From positions 1 to 64,000 of the forward strand of contig NZ_BBUL01000079.1 in the NCBI RefSeq assembly GCF_000953825.1: a DNA stretch of 64,000 bases, given 5' to 3'. Position 1 is the stretch's first letter; each line of letters starts with the position of its first letter. The notes under the pieces were generated by a model, which had not been told where the DNA came from, did no database searches, and saw only the letters and a program-made list of their open reading frames with translations. The position numbers and the translations under genes were made by a program. Origin of the DNA: Cellvibrio sp. OA-2007. GTDB taxonomy: Bacteria; Pseudomonadota; Gammaproteobacteria; Pseudomonadales; Cellvibrionaceae. Shown here in pieces: positions 1 to 9,414 of the stretch.

Positions 1-384
1 ATTCAAGCGGCTGCGGCGAAAACTAGGAATGATTGGCACTAAAACAATCATTAAATCCAGTGAAACTTCCTGTTACCAAGGTCCGCTTTTGGCCGTTCTA
101 CGACCTTCGGTAGCTTTCATCACATGTAGCGTTTGTAATTTAAATGAGGCGCAAGGATGTAAATTATTTTCATAACGTTTCAAAGCTTTAAATAGACCGA
201 AAAATAAATCAAGCACAACATCCACTATAAGTTTGACTGCAAAAAGGAGTTTTATTTTCAGTTATGGCCAGTTTAGCGCTGGCGCCTATCTCATTATCAA
301 ATCCTAAAAAATAATAACTATTTGAAAACTACGGTTTTAGTTTTACTATGCCTGAGTACTCAACAACCTTATATGAGGCTCATT
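1..384. other. no gene seen
   Basis: I see no supportable coding or RNA gene before the first small gene. The one structure noted is a perfect 8-base inverted repeat, AATGATTG at 28-35 and CAATCATT at 45-52, with a 9-base loop. It lacks a T-tract on either strand, so it is not a convincing terminator. Confidence 0.4.
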
Positions 385-774
385 ATGCGCATACAAATGT
401 CTACCCTTTCTATGATTGGTGTCCTGTTTTTTTGCAACCTCGCCCACGCCAATAAAGCTTGTTTGCTTGAAGGAAAAGGGACAATGATGGGTATAAAGCT
501 GGATATTAAAGACTGCGTACAAAATGCAGGGCTCTCCGAGGCTAATTTTAAAGCGCAGTGCGAAGGCATGTCTCAGGCGGCGGTTGCGATGGGCGGGCCT
601 GCGGCTAAAATCACTTACCTCGCCAGTTGCCCTGTACCGTTTCAGGCAAAGTGCGATAACACCAAAACCGCAAAAACGATTTACTTTTATTACAAAAGAG
701 CAGCCGATGAAGCCGCTAGTTTGCAGTCTAGCTGCGAACTAATGAAAGGAACTTATACCAAAGGTACTTTTTAA
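385..774 (+). CDS. small exported cysteine-containing protein, unknown
   Basis: This encodes about 129 residues. It opens with a signal peptide (hydrophobic stretch ending LAHA before NKACL), so the mature protein should be periplasmic or secreted. The mature part has six cysteines spread over about 100 residues, suggesting disulfides in an oxidising compartment. I chose the ATG at 385 because GAGG lies about seven bases upstream; an open frame runs back to a TTG at 322 but has no ribosome site. It stands alone on the plus strand ahead of the MAPEG gene. I do not recognise the family and propose no function. Confidence 0.6.
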   Translation: MRIQMSTLSMIGVLFFCNLAHANKACLLEGKGTMMGIKLDIKDCVQNAGLSEANFKAQCEGMSQAAVAMGGPAAKITYLASCPVPFQAKCDNTKTAKTIYFYYKRAADEAASLQSSCELMKGTYTKGTF

Positions 775-831
775 AAGGTACTTTTTAATCGGATGCTAGA
801 CTAACCAGCTCAACTTGCGCAGAGCCACACC

Positions 832-1236
832 ATGAGTGATGTATTAATTGCAGCAATGTTATTTCACATTTTGTGGGTGGCAATGCTCTACGTGCTGTTA
901 ACGGTAATGCGCGCGCCTAAAATTTGGGGCATTGGTGCCAAGGCTGATGGCACCAATCCCTTTGCTAAAATTGAACCTAGAGCAAGCGCAAATCTGAGCA
1001 ATCAATTTGAATGGCCGGTTTTGTTTTATGCAATCTGCACCCTACTAATTGCCCGCCCGGACTTCTATCAACCCATTTATTTATGGTTTGCGTGGCTGTT
1101 TGTAGTTGGCCGAATTATTCACAGCATTGTGCAAATCTTTACCACAAACATTCGCCTGCGCGGCCTTATTTTTACTATTAATTTTGTTGCGGTTATGTGT
1201 ATGTGGTTGGTTTTGGCGCTAGATTTTTTTGGCTAA
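832..1236 (+). CDS. MAPEG family membrane protein
   Basis: This is a 134-residue protein of the MAPEG family (membrane-associated proteins in eicosanoid and glutathione metabolism). It has about four hydrophobic segments, near residues 4-24, 60-78, 84-104 and 110-132. The family signature lies in the middle: a basic/polar loop RASANLSNQFEWPVLFYA followed by a GRIIHSIVQ segment and an Arg-rich turn. Bacterial members of this short type sit in the inner membrane and their substrates are mostly unknown; glutathione-dependent detoxification is only a family-level guess. It is a single gene, convergent with the GNAT gene that follows. Confidence 0.8.
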   Translation: MSDVLIAAMLFHILWVAMLYVLLTVMRAPKIWGIGAKADGTNPFAKIEPRASANLSNQFEWPVLFYAICTLLIARPDFYQPIYLWFAWLFVVGRIIHSIVQIFTTNIRLRGLIFTINFVAVMCMWLVLALDFFG

Positions 1237-1245
1237 AAAGTCCAT

Positions 1246-1704
1246 TCACACAATCGCTCTAGTCATAAACGCACTGTAAGGATCTTCTTTGTAATCGCCG
1301 AATGGCCCGCAGTATTCAAAACCGAAACGCTCATAGAGTTTTCTGGCGGGGAGAAAAAATTCCTGGGTTCCGGTTTCCAAACTCAAGCGATGATATTTTC
1401 GCTCTGCGGCTACAGCCAAAATATGCTCCATCAATTTTACTGCCACACCTTTGCCGCGATACGCGTTAGCAGTGCGCATGGATTTAATTTCAGCATGCCC
1501 CAATTCAAATTCTTTGATTGCACCGCAGCCTGCCAGCTGTGTGCCGTCCCATACTGACCAGAAGGTGATATTGGGCTGGCGCAGCTTGTTCAAGTCGAGC
1601 GCGTGTACACTTTCCGGTGGCGATACGGCGTACATATCCTCCAGATGTTCCATTAATATTTGCGCAACTTCTGGGCCGCTCAGGTCATCAATTTTAATTA
1701 ACAC
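1246..1704 (-). CDS. GNAT family N-acetyltransferase
   Basis: This 152-residue protein is a cytoplasmic acetyl-CoA-dependent acetyltransferase of the GNAT fold. The acetyl-CoA binding segment is visible as AYRGKGVAVKLMEHIL (the R/Q-x-x-G-x-G/A loop plus helix) near residues 80-97, followed by the strand LSLETGTQEFF and a C-terminal LYERFGFEYCGPFGDY stretch seen in YjhQ/PA4866-like members. Start is GTG at 1704, preceded by AAGGAG at a six-base spacing. It lies two bases downstream of another minus-strand gene and is probably co-transcribed with it. The substrate cannot be read from the sequence. Confidence 0.85.
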   Translation of the reverse strand: MLIKIDDLSGPEVAQILMEHLEDMYAVSPPESVHALDLNKLRQPNITFWSVWDGTQLAGCGAIKEFELGHAEIKSMRTANAYRGKGVAVKLMEHILAVAAERKYHRLSLETGTQEFFLPARKLYERFGFEYCGPFGDYKEDPYSAFMTRAIV

Positions 1705-1706
1705 AT

Positions 1707-2105
1707 TTATCTCCTTGTAGTTTCAGTTAACAATTCAAGCCCATGCGCATACTGATCTTCTTGCCACTCGTGGCGATTACAGATGCTGCTAAATTTATAA
1801 ATCGACAATGTTTTGTTTAATGCCTCTACCCAGCCTATTGCGTTGGCAGTAGTCGCAGCGATGGGCATGCTGCTTTCAACCAGTTGCTGCGCTGCTGGCG
1901 AAAGCGCCGTGTTAGCGCCATCGGCCACAATAAATTTAATATAGAGAAATTTATTGTAGGCATTTTTAAACTCTTGATGTGTTGGAACCGGCAGGGATAC
2001 ATCGGGCAAGCAGGACACTATTGCCGCATAGTCAAGCTTGTGCTGTTTTCCAGCGCGATAGATAGCCAATAGAATCCAGGCATCCAGCAGATTAAGTCTG
2101 TGCAT
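1707..2105 (-). CDS. hypothetical protein
   Basis: This encodes about 132 residues, with no signal peptide or membrane segment and no family I recognise. I chose the ATG at 2105 because GGGGAT sits six bases upstream; an in-frame ATG at 2132 has no visible ribosome site. It lies between the MATE exporter and the GNAT acetyltransferase on the same strand with very short gaps, so the three may share a transcript. The protein is helical-looking with a conserved-looking Trp/His-rich C-terminus (NRHEWQEDQ). Confidence 0.55.
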   Translation of the reverse strand: MHRLNLLDAWILLAIYRAGKQHKLDYAAIVSCLPDVSLPVPTHQEFKNAYNKFLYIKFIVADGANTALSPAAQQLVESSMPIAATTANAIGWVEALNKTLSIYKFSSICNRHEWQEDQYAHGLELLTETTRR

Positions 2106-2138
2106 TTTGATCCCCAGCAAACCAAGCGCCATGTGTAA

Positions 2139-3584
2139 TTATGGCTGCGTTAAATTATTCATCCATTTGCGGCTAGCAATACGTTTAATCACCGGAATAA
2201 ACTTCAACCCATCTTCTAAAAACATCAGCGCATAAATATAAACAAACGATATTTTAGTGAGAAAAACCACGGCGATATAAATGGGCAAGCCAAATACCCA
2301 CATAACGATGGTGTCGGTTATCAAGGTGAAACGATTATCGCCACCGGCGCGCAGCACGCCGATAATACGCATCATATTAATAATTTTTACCCACACCAAC
2401 AAACAAAACACTCCGAGGGTGTTAAATAATAATTCGGTAGATGTTGCATCCAGCTGATCAAAAATATGCAGCATTAGCGGGCGCGCAAACCAAAGTGCGG
2501 TGCAAAAAATAATAAGCAAGGCAAAGGTGATGCGATCAAAAAATTTATGCAGTTGCCATGCGGTGTCATTATTCCCTGCGCCCAGTTCACGGCCGATTAA
2601 TACTGCAGAGGCATTGGCTAGGCCGACAAACAACGCAAAAAATGCACTTTCAATCGGTACAATGACACCCATCACTGCGAGCGCTTCGGTGCCTGCAAAA
2701 CCAGTGACCAAATGATAGGTAGAATTGCCCACGGCCCAAATCGCATAGTTAGCCACCAACGGCAATGAGAAGGCGAGATAGCGATGAATTTGTGTTTTAT
2801 CCAAGCCCATGCGCAATTGCGCAAGGTTTAACGCAAAGCCGTGTTTTTTGGCATAGACCCAGCCCACTACAATCAACAACTGCAAAGCGCGAGAACCCAA
2901 TGTTGCCCAAGCGGCACCGGCAACACCCAGCGCAGGAAAACCCCAGTTGCCACCGATCAGTGCATAGTTACCCAAAATATTGAGCGCCGCTGCAAATACT
3001 CCGGCGACTAGAGGCATAGTAGTGCTGCCCAATGCGCGCAGCGATGCCTCGTAAATTACAATCCACTGGGTAAACAATAACGCCGGCGCGGTGATGATGA
3101 GATATTGCGCAGCGAGCGCTACAACCGTTTCATCGGGATTAATCCAACCCACCCAAGTAGTAGAGGCAAAACCAAACACCAGCGCAAACGGAATCATCAC
3201 CAGTGTGCCTACTAACAGCGTCACCGCCAGCGTGCGCTGACAACTGGTAAAATCTTTCGCACCAATATATTGCGCGACCAAAATGCTGCAGCCCGTCGCC
3301 AGGCCGCTCATCAACACCAATAATAGAAAATGAATTTTTGCGGCCAAGCCCACGGCGGCTATCGCAGTGGAACCCAAATCGCCGACCATAATTACATCGG
3401 CCATACCCAATAGCGACTGCAGCAACATTTGCGCAGCTACAGGCAGGGATAACAAAATAACCGCACGCCAAAATGCGCGCTTATCGGTAAGGGAAATTAA
3501 TGCGGGGGATGCGACCAAGAGAGACACCTGACAGTGAGAGCACAAATAATACGCTCGCAGTATAAAGCTTCTTGGTGCAGACAA
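2139..3584 (-). CDS. MATE family multidrug/Na+ efflux protein
   Basis: This is up to 481 residues with about twelve hydrophobic segments. It is a MATE transporter, which exports drugs or metabolites across the inner membrane using Na+ or H+. The family marks are the early SLPVAAQMLLQSLLGMADVIMVG helix pair, the QWIVIYEASLRALGSTTMPLV region and the matching pseudo-repeat in the second half. The start is uncertain: the listed position is a TTG, and an in-frame GTG at 3527 or later codons just before the first helix fit the family length better. It is followed at once by two small minus-strand genes. Substrate unknown. Confidence 0.88.
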   Translation of the reverse strand: MSAPRSFILRAYYLCSHCQVSLLVASPALISLTDKRAFWRAVILLSLPVAAQMLLQSLLGMADVIMVGDLGSTAIAAVGLAAKIHFLLLVLMSGLATGCSILVAQYIGAKDFTSCQRTLAVTLLVGTLVMIPFALVFGFASTTWVGWINPDETVVALAAQYLIITAPALLFTQWIVIYEASLRALGSTTMPLVAGVFAAALNILGNYALIGGNWGFPALGVAGAAWATLGSRALQLLIVVGWVYAKKHGFALNLAQLRMGLDKTQIHRYLAFSLPLVANYAIWAVGNSTYHLVTGFAGTEALAVMGVIVPIESAFFALFVGLANASAVLIGRELGAGNNDTAWQLHKFFDRITFALLIIFCTALWFARPLMLHIFDQLDATSTELLFNTLGVFCLLVWVKIINMMRIIGVLRAGGDNRFTLITDTIVMWVFGLPIYIAVVFLTKISFVYIYALMFLEDGLKFIPVIKRIASRKWMNNLTQP

Positions 3585-3626
3585 TTGTTAAAAAGTGGTA
3601 AGGCGGCTGCGCATATCAGGGAGAGA

Positions 3627-4316
3627 TTATGTTTTTAACGCAGACATACCGCCATCAATATGCAAAATTTGCCCGGTGATCCAGCTGGCTTGTGGCGATA
3701 ATAAAAATGCCGCCATTGCGGCAATATCTTCTGGGCTGCCCAGTTTTTGTAGCGGATGGCGTTTAGCGGCTGCATCAATTTTATCCGCACTATTTAACAA
3801 TTTTTCGGCTAGCAAGGTATTGGTTAACGAAGGCGCTATACCATTTACGCGAATATTGGGTGCCCACTCCGCCGCTACACTTTTGACCAAGCCTTCAATC
3901 GCGGCCTTGCTACTCGCAATACTCGCGTGAAAAGGCATACCAAGGCTAGCGGCCACACTGCTAAATAACACCACGCTCGCCTGCTCTGATTTTTTTAACA
4001 AGGGCGCTACTGCTTGCATGGTGCGCACAGCGCCCAGTACATTGGTTTGAAAATCCTGTAGAAAATCTTCCTGTGTTAAACGCGCAAAGGGTTTGAGATT
4101 AATACTACCGGGGCAATAGACAACACCATCTAAAGCAGCGGGTAAACCAGCGAGATCAGGTGCAGACTCAGCGGGATTATTAACAAAAACTTGTGCACCG
4201 GCCAGGTCTACCAAGTTGCGTGCCCAGACAGTTACCTCATGACCTTGCTCAACAAGCTGGGTAGCGAGTGCTGCGCCTATACCGCGTGTACCGCCAACAA
4301 TTAAATAGTGCCCCAT
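3627..4316 (-). CDS. short-chain dehydrogenase/reductase lacking the catalytic Tyr
   Basis: This 229-residue SDR has a clear NAD(P)-binding Rossmann start (LIVGGTRGIGAAL, residues 4-16) and the C-terminal GQILHIDGG strand. It retains the catalytic Ser region (VLFSSVAAS), but the usual YxxxK active-site motif reads I-A-S-S-K (within HASIASSKAAIEGL), so Tyr is replaced by Ile while Lys remains. A subgroup of SDRs is known with this HASIA pattern; whether they reduce substrates or only bind nucleotide is unclear. It is a single gene with start ATG at 4316. Fold is certain, enzymatic activity is not. Confidence 0.85.
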   Translation of the reverse strand: MGHYLIVGGTRGIGAALATQLVEQGHEVTVWARNLVDLAGAQVFVNNPAESAPDLAGLPAALDGVVYCPGSINLKPFARLTQEDFLQDFQTNVLGAVRTMQAVAPLLKKSEQASVVLFSSVAASLGMPFHASIASSKAAIEGLVKSVAAEWAPNIRVNGIAPSLTNTLLAEKLLNSADKIDAAAKRHPLQKLGSPEDIAAMAAFLLSPQASWITGQILHIDGGMSALKT

Positions 4317-4379
4317 AAGTTTTCTCGCATCAGTTGTGTGCCTATTAAACTGATACGAATGCCGGGCAATTTTGGATCT

Positions 4380-6782
4380 TTACTCTTTGCCGATCACCCG
4401 AAAGCGACGCTCCAGCCGGTAACCTTGTTTATCGACAATTGATAATTTATGCACACCGGGTTCAAGCGCAACTTCGCGCTCGTGAAAAACCTTGGTTATG
4501 CCGATAAATTCATCGTCGAGATGCCAATACAATTGCGCGGCAGGATTGCGGTGCACTGCTTTTAAAATTGCGCGGCTGCGCTTTCCATCCAAATCCATGG
4601 GGATATAAATGCGGCTTTCTTCATTGGGGTAAATCAATTCAATCGGCTGGTCTTCATCAACCTGCAACAGACCGGCAACACAATCGCCGCGCCAAGGCGG
4701 CAGGGTTTTATAATCGCTATGATGTTGGCGCCAATAAAATTCCTGTACCGGTGGCAATACAAACCAGTCCTGCGCACTCATCTTGTTAATACTTTCACAG
4801 CGCGCATGCACACGAAATTGTTGCGCTTGATCTAAATGGATTCGGCGATGATTGGGTGTGACCTTATCAAAATGGCTGGTAATGGGAATTTCTTTATCGA
4901 TGGCAGCACATTGATTTCCTGCGAGATAACCATCGTCAGCACAAACAGAAATTGTTTTTAACGCCTGCGCGGGTTTATTAAACCAATTCACACTGGGCAG
5001 CGCATCAAACAGATCAAATAAAATCGGTGCGGCGCTGCTTTGCCCGCTAATAAAACTCGCCGGTTCACCGCCCGCATTGCCCACCCAAACGCCGAGCGTA
5101 TAACGCCCGTTGCTGCCAATCGCCCAGGCATCGCGCAAGCCATAACTGGTACCGGTTTTCCACGCAATAGTTTGGCTGCCAGAAAAATCGCGCCAGTAAT
5201 TATCATTACCTGGGCGCGCCACATCGATCAACGCTTGCAAAGTCAACCAAGCGGCACCCTGTTTCATGATCGTTTTGGCAAACTGGCTTTTTTCATTCAG
5301 TAAAAGATGGGGCATAAACTGTTGTTTATCGCCGTCACGTGCGCCGGCCGCAAGCCGCGCGTAAATGCTGGTTAATTCCCACAACGTGCCTTCTGCACCA
5401 CCCAAGATTAAAGTGAGGCCATAATCATCCGCCGGGCGAAATAAAGTGCTCATACCCATGGCTTGTAATTTTTGTTGAAATTTTCCAATGCCATAATCGC
5501 GCAACATACGCACAGCGGGAATATTAAGCGAGTGCGCTAAAGCAAATTGCGCCGGTACTGCACCGCGAAAACTGCGGTCGTAATTTTTTGGGCTATAGCC
5601 GCCAAATTGAGTGGGAATATCGGCAATCAAACTGGTGGGCGCCAATTCACCGTCCTGCAACATTAAGCCGTACAACAATGGCTTTAAAATACTGCCGGTA
5701 GAACGCGGGCGCTGAACTATATCCAAATTAGGCGCATAGCGCTGTTGTTGCTGCCAGGCTTCATTGCCTATATAGGCAACCGTCTCCATTTTTTCATGAT
5801 CAATTAATACCAATGCAATATTATTTACCCCTTCATTGGCCAGGCGCGCACTGTGGCGCGCCACAATTTGCTGCGCACTGCGCTGCGCAAACAGGTCAAT
5901 GCTGCTGCCTAATACAAATTGCGAAGGATATTGTTGTTTTAAGGTCGCCAATAAATGCGGCGCTAATTGCGGTAGGGATTGTGGCTTTTCCGGCAGCGGC
6001 TCTAACAGCGCCAACCGCAAATCCAAATCAGAAAAATAATTGCGCTGATGCAAACGATGCAATAACCGATCGCGCTTTTGTTTTAATTTTTCGCGCTGGC
6101 GCCCCGGATGAATCATTGCCGGGCTATTGGGCAACACCGCCAACAGCGCCGATTCCGCCCAGGATAAATTTTCCGGTGGCCTGCCAAAATAACGCCAAGC
6201 CGCCGCGCGCAAACCCACAATATTGCCGCCAAAAGGTGCATGGCTCGCGTAGTGGATTAATAGCTCCTCTTTGGTAAAACGCCACTCCAATTGCAGCGCA
6301 CGCAGTGCCTCTGCCGTTTTACTCCACAGGTTGCGCGCGGGTTTATTTTTATCTTGCTGGCGATAGTTTTCCTGGCGCAATAAGCGCGCCAGCTGCATGG
6401 TGATTGTGCTGCCGCCACTGGTGACGGTTCCCGCCGAAAAATTTCCACGCAGAGCGCGCGCAATCGCCAACGGATTAATGCCCGGGTGGCGATAAAAATA
6501 TTGATCCTCAAATAACAACAGTGCTTTATGGTATTTATCGGGCAGGGATTCTACCGGTGCAAAGCGCCACTGCTGATCTGCAGCAATAGTCGCACCCAAT
6601 AAGCTGCCATCGCGCGCGAGCAATAACGTGGCATAAGATTGTTGTTGTAACGCGGGAGGCAGCGGCGCAAATGACAACGCAGAAAATATTGTGACAGCGA
6701 TTACCACTAGACCGCGCCAGTAGCGCGACCTAAAGCGCCCCTTTATTGCGGGGCGCTTTTTTTCATCTGCTCGCATGTTCAT
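4380..6782 (-). CDS. pbpC: penicillin-binding protein 1C (glycosyltransferase/transpeptidase)
   Basis: This is an 800-residue bifunctional peptidoglycan synthase anchored in the inner membrane by a segment at about residues 25-45 and acting in the periplasm. The GT51 glycosyltransferase domain shows LLLFEDQYFYRHPGINP and TSGGSTITMQLARLL. The transpeptidase domain shows the SxxK serine in STGSILKPLLYG, the SLN motif and KTGTSYGLRDAWA. A C-terminal beta-rich tail (last ~100 residues) matches the BiPBP_C domain that defines class 1C. The alpha-2-macroglobulin gene (yfhM) that often accompanies pbpC is not adjacent. Length and domains are normal. Confidence 0.95.
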   Translation of the reverse strand: MNMRADEKKRPAIKGRFRSRYWRGLVVIAVTIFSALSFAPLPPALQQQSYATLLLARDGSLLGATIAADQQWRFAPVESLPDKYHKALLLFEDQYFYRHPGINPLAIARALRGNFSAGTVTSGGSTITMQLARLLRQENYRQQDKNKPARNLWSKTAEALRALQLEWRFTKEELLIHYASHAPFGGNIVGLRAAAWRYFGRPPENLSWAESALLAVLPNSPAMIHPGRQREKLKQKRDRLLHRLHQRNYFSDLDLRLALLEPLPEKPQSLPQLAPHLLATLKQQYPSQFVLGSSIDLFAQRSAQQIVARHSARLANEGVNNIALVLIDHEKMETVAYIGNEAWQQQQRYAPNLDIVQRPRSTGSILKPLLYGLMLQDGELAPTSLIADIPTQFGGYSPKNYDRSFRGAVPAQFALAHSLNIPAVRMLRDYGIGKFQQKLQAMGMSTLFRPADDYGLTLILGGAEGTLWELTSIYARLAAGARDGDKQQFMPHLLLNEKSQFAKTIMKQGAAWLTLQALIDVARPGNDNYWRDFSGSQTIAWKTGTSYGLRDAWAIGSNGRYTLGVWVGNAGGEPASFISGQSSAAPILFDLFDALPSVNWFNKPAQALKTISVCADDGYLAGNQCAAIDKEIPITSHFDKVTPNHRRIHLDQAQQFRVHARCESINKMSAQDWFVLPPVQEFYWRQHHSDYKTLPPWRGDCVAGLLQVDEDQPIELIYPNEESRIYIPMDLDGKRSRAILKAVHRNPAAQLYWHLDDEFIGITKVFHEREVALEPGVHKLSIVDKQGYRLERRFRVIGKE

Positions 6783-6793
6783 TTAATTGTTAA

Positions 6794-7714
6794 TTAATTT
6801 TTCGGTGGCGAGCCTATGATAAAAGGGGAGGATTTGATGTGTAGGTCCTGCTGCGGAAACGGAATCTCAATTTTATACTTGCGAAACGCATCATCCAACG
6901 CCCATAAATAATCAGATGTCATCGAACTCGGGCGTTTCACCACATCGGCACTTACCCAAACTGCTAATACAAAATTCAAGCTGCTATCACCAAAACCCGT
7001 CATCCACACCGAAGGCAAACGGTTGGTAGCTTCGTCATTTAATGTCCAGCTCACTGAATGCGCTGCTTCCAATGCGGCAGTGCGCACCAGATTTTTATCG
7101 CTGCCATAGGCAACACCAAACGGAATGCGAAAACGGCGCACTGCATCGGTAAGTGTCCAGTTAGTAACTCTGCCACTGACAAATTCCGAGTTGGGCACCA
7201 GAATATCTACATTGTCTGACGTGCGAATCAAAGTACTGCGGATGTTAATTTCTATTACTTCACCAAACACGCCCGACTCTAGCTCAATTAAATCGCCGAT
7301 CTTTAATGATTTTTCAAACAAAATCATAATGCCAGAGATAAAATTGCTCACTACATTTTGCAAACCAAACCCTATACCAACCGATAGCGCACCGGCGATC
7401 AAGGTCAACTTACTGAAATTTAAACCAAGCGCCGAGCCAGTGAGAATAATCGCCAAACCGATCATTACATAATGAATGATGCGAGTTAAGGTATAGACTT
7501 GCGCTGGCGTGGTGCGATGGGATGCAGAAAAAACGCGTTGTAATACTCTCTGCAATATCTTGCTGCCAAACAACACTGCAAAGAATAGAAAAATAGCAAA
7601 TAAAAAGCCGCTGACTTTTAGGTTATAGTCATCCATTTCTATCAGACTAATATCCATAATTTGCTGCATTATTTTTAAACTGCTCGCCAGCGTATCCATA
7701 AGAAAATTATCCAC
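6794..7714 (-). CDS. MscS-family mechanosensitive channel
   Basis: This is a 306-residue inner-membrane channel of the MscS family, which opens under membrane tension to release solutes. Three hydrophobic segments precede the pore helix (TLIAGALSVGIGFGLQ, then NVVSNFISGIMILFEKSLKIGD) and the cytoplasmic beta domain with VLVPNSEF. The C-terminal cytoplasmic vestibule is short. It is the first of a run of four minus-strand membrane genes (6,794-12,536) that all look like ion-channel or osmotic-stress proteins. It ends 12 bases before pbpC starts. Confidence 0.92.
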   Translation of the reverse strand: MDNFLMDTLASSLKIMQQIMDISLIEMDDYNLKVSGFLFAIFLFFAVLFGSKILQRVLQRVFSASHRTTPAQVYTLTRIIHYVMIGLAIILTGSALGLNFSKLTLIAGALSVGIGFGLQNVVSNFISGIMILFEKSLKIGDLIELESGVFGEVIEINIRSTLIRTSDNVDILVPNSEFVSGRVTNWTLTDAVRRFRIPFGVAYGSDKNLVRTAALEAAHSVSWTLNDEATNRLPSVWMTGFGDSSLNFVLAVWVSADVVKRPSSMTSDYLWALDDAFRKYKIEIPFPQQDLHIKSSPFIIGSPPKN

Positions 7715-7741
7715 AAATAGAATATCTCAGTTTAGAAAGCA

Positions 7742-8563
7742 TTAATTTTCGGCAGGGTTGTTTAACTCACTGCCGCAGCGGGAACAATAATCGGCTGCTT
7801 GCTCGTGACCTTTTTTGCCACAGTTAGAACATTTAATTAACAGCTCATCATTGCGCATTTCACGGGCTAATTCCGCCGTTAAAATACCGGTAGGCACGGC
7901 GATAATCGAATAACCCGTCAACATCGCCAGCGATGCAACTACTTGCCCTAGTGGGGTTTGCGGTGTGATATCGCCATAACCTACAGTTGTAATAGTGACT
8001 ATAGTCCAATAGATGCTGCGCGGAATACTGGTAAAACCATTAGCAGGCCCCTCAACTACATACATGATTGAGCCAAAAATAGTAGCAAACACAATCACCA
8101 CAAAGAAAAATACTGATATTTTTCGGCGCGACTGAAACAATGCACGAATCAGAACATTGGCTTCATTTAAATAATTAATCAACTTCAGTACGCGAAAAAT
8201 ACGCAAGACCCGCAGCAAGCGAATAATTAACAGATAAGTGATATCGGCAAAAAATAACCCTAGATACGAAGGCAATATAGAGAGCAAATCCACTATGCCA
8301 TATACACTTTTAATGTACTGCCACCGATTTTGCGAACAATAGATGCGCGTGACGTACTCCAAGGTAAAGAGCGCAGTAAAGGTCCACTCTGCAATTTTAA
8401 GATACAAACTAAAGCGCTGATTGATGACTTCAATTGAATCGAGCATTAGCGCAGCAACACTCAGCAAAATGGTATAGATCAATACCACATCAAACAGCTT
8501 TCCTGCCGGAGTATCTGTTCCAAAAATAATGGTATAGATGCGATCACGTAGTGGCTCAGTCAT
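7742..8563 (-). CDS. voltage-gated-type potassium channel with C-terminal zinc ribbon
   Basis: This 273-residue protein has six transmembrane segments of the Kv/KvAP type. The S4 voltage sensor carries regularly spaced arginines (RLLRVLRIFRVLKL) and the selectivity filter reads TTVGYGD in the P-loop before S6. After S6 the chain ends in a small zinc-ribbon (CSNCGKKG...YCSRCGSEL), an unusual cytoplasmic addition of about 25 residues that could bind metal or another protein. It sits between two MscS-type channels on the same strand, so a joint role in osmotic or membrane-potential control is likely but inferred. Confidence 0.9.
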   Translation of the reverse strand: MTEPLRDRIYTIIFGTDTPAGKLFDVVLIYTILLSVAALMLDSIEVINQRFSLYLKIAEWTFTALFTLEYVTRIYCSQNRWQYIKSVYGIVDLLSILPSYLGLFFADITYLLIIRLLRVLRIFRVLKLINYLNEANVLIRALFQSRRKISVFFFVVIVFATIFGSIMYVVEGPANGFTSIPRSIYWTIVTITTVGYGDITPQTPLGQVVASLAMLTGYSIIAVPTGILTAELAREMRNDELLIKCSNCGKKGHEQAADYCSRCGSELNNPAEN

Positions 8564-8625
8564 AACACACTCAATAAATCAAAAAGGATAATTACACTAA
8601 AGGAAGGCTGGTGAACCTAAACAGG

Positions 8626-9414
8626 CTATTGATTTGGCCAGCGAATGTTATGTTCGTTAAAGGCGAGATGCAGGCGCTCAATTACTTCCGACTCAAAGCG
8701 CTTTTCATAGGTCACATCCAACACATAAGCTTTAAGTAAGACGCGGGTAAAAAACATATTTTCCGCGACTTGATCCTTCAGCAGTACCACAATTGGTTTT
8801 TCCAAATAAATGCAGCGACTGGAAATGGCAGCCTCACGCACTAATTTTTTTACCAGCATAAAGTCATTATCGGGTGCGATAAAAATTTCCACTTCCACCT
8901 GCATATCGAGCGCACCGGCATTGGCCGAGGTGACCGGCATATTCATAAACTGGCTATTGGGTACAGTGACAATCGAGTCGTCCAGCGTGCGAATACGGGT
9001 TGAACGCACACCAATGGATAGTACATCGCCATAGATATCGCCAAATTTAACCCGGTCGCCCACGCGAAACGAGCGATCAAACATAATGATAAAACCGGAG
9101 AGCAGCGATGCCGCCACATCTTTTGCACCAATCGCAAACGCCAAACCAATTGAGCCACCAATCGCAATCGCCGCTTCTTTAGAGCGAAACAATAAAAAAA
9201 TGGCGAGCGCTACCGAACCGATAATCAACACAAAATTTACCACTGTAATGCTCTGTTCAATGCGCAAGCGATAATCAGGAAAGGCTTTACTCATGCGGCT
9301 GCTAAAAATTTTAGCCGCTTTGGCAATAATCAATGAAACTATTATGACAATCAGCGAGAGACTGATGCGCGAGAAATCAAAAGCTTCAAATAACTCTGAG
9401 GGATTGGGGTTCAC
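8626..9414 (-). CDS. small MscS-type mechanosensitive channel
   Basis: This 262-residue protein has two to three N-terminal hydrophobic segments, the MscS pore region (AIAIGGSIGLAFAIGAKDV then SGFIIMFDRSFRVGDRV) and a beta domain with TVPNSQFMN. It starts with GTG at 9414, overlapping the stop of the upstream 1,041-residue membrane ATPase gene by four bases (GTGA), so the two are translationally coupled. The pairing suggests that this channel and the ATPase work as one unit. Confidence 0.88.
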   Translation of the reverse strand: MNPNPSELFEAFDFSRISLSLIVIIVSLIIAKAAKIFSSRMSKAFPDYRLRIEQSITVVNFVLIIGSVALAIFLLFRSKEAAIAIGGSIGLAFAIGAKDVAASLLSGFIIMFDRSFRVGDRVKFGDIYGDVLSIGVRSTRIRTLDDSIVTVPNSQFMNMPVTSANAGALDMQVEVEIFIAPDNDFMLVKKLVREAAISSRCIYLEKPIVVLLKDQVAENMFFTRVLLKAYVLDVTYEKRFESEVIERLHLAFNEHNIRWPNQ

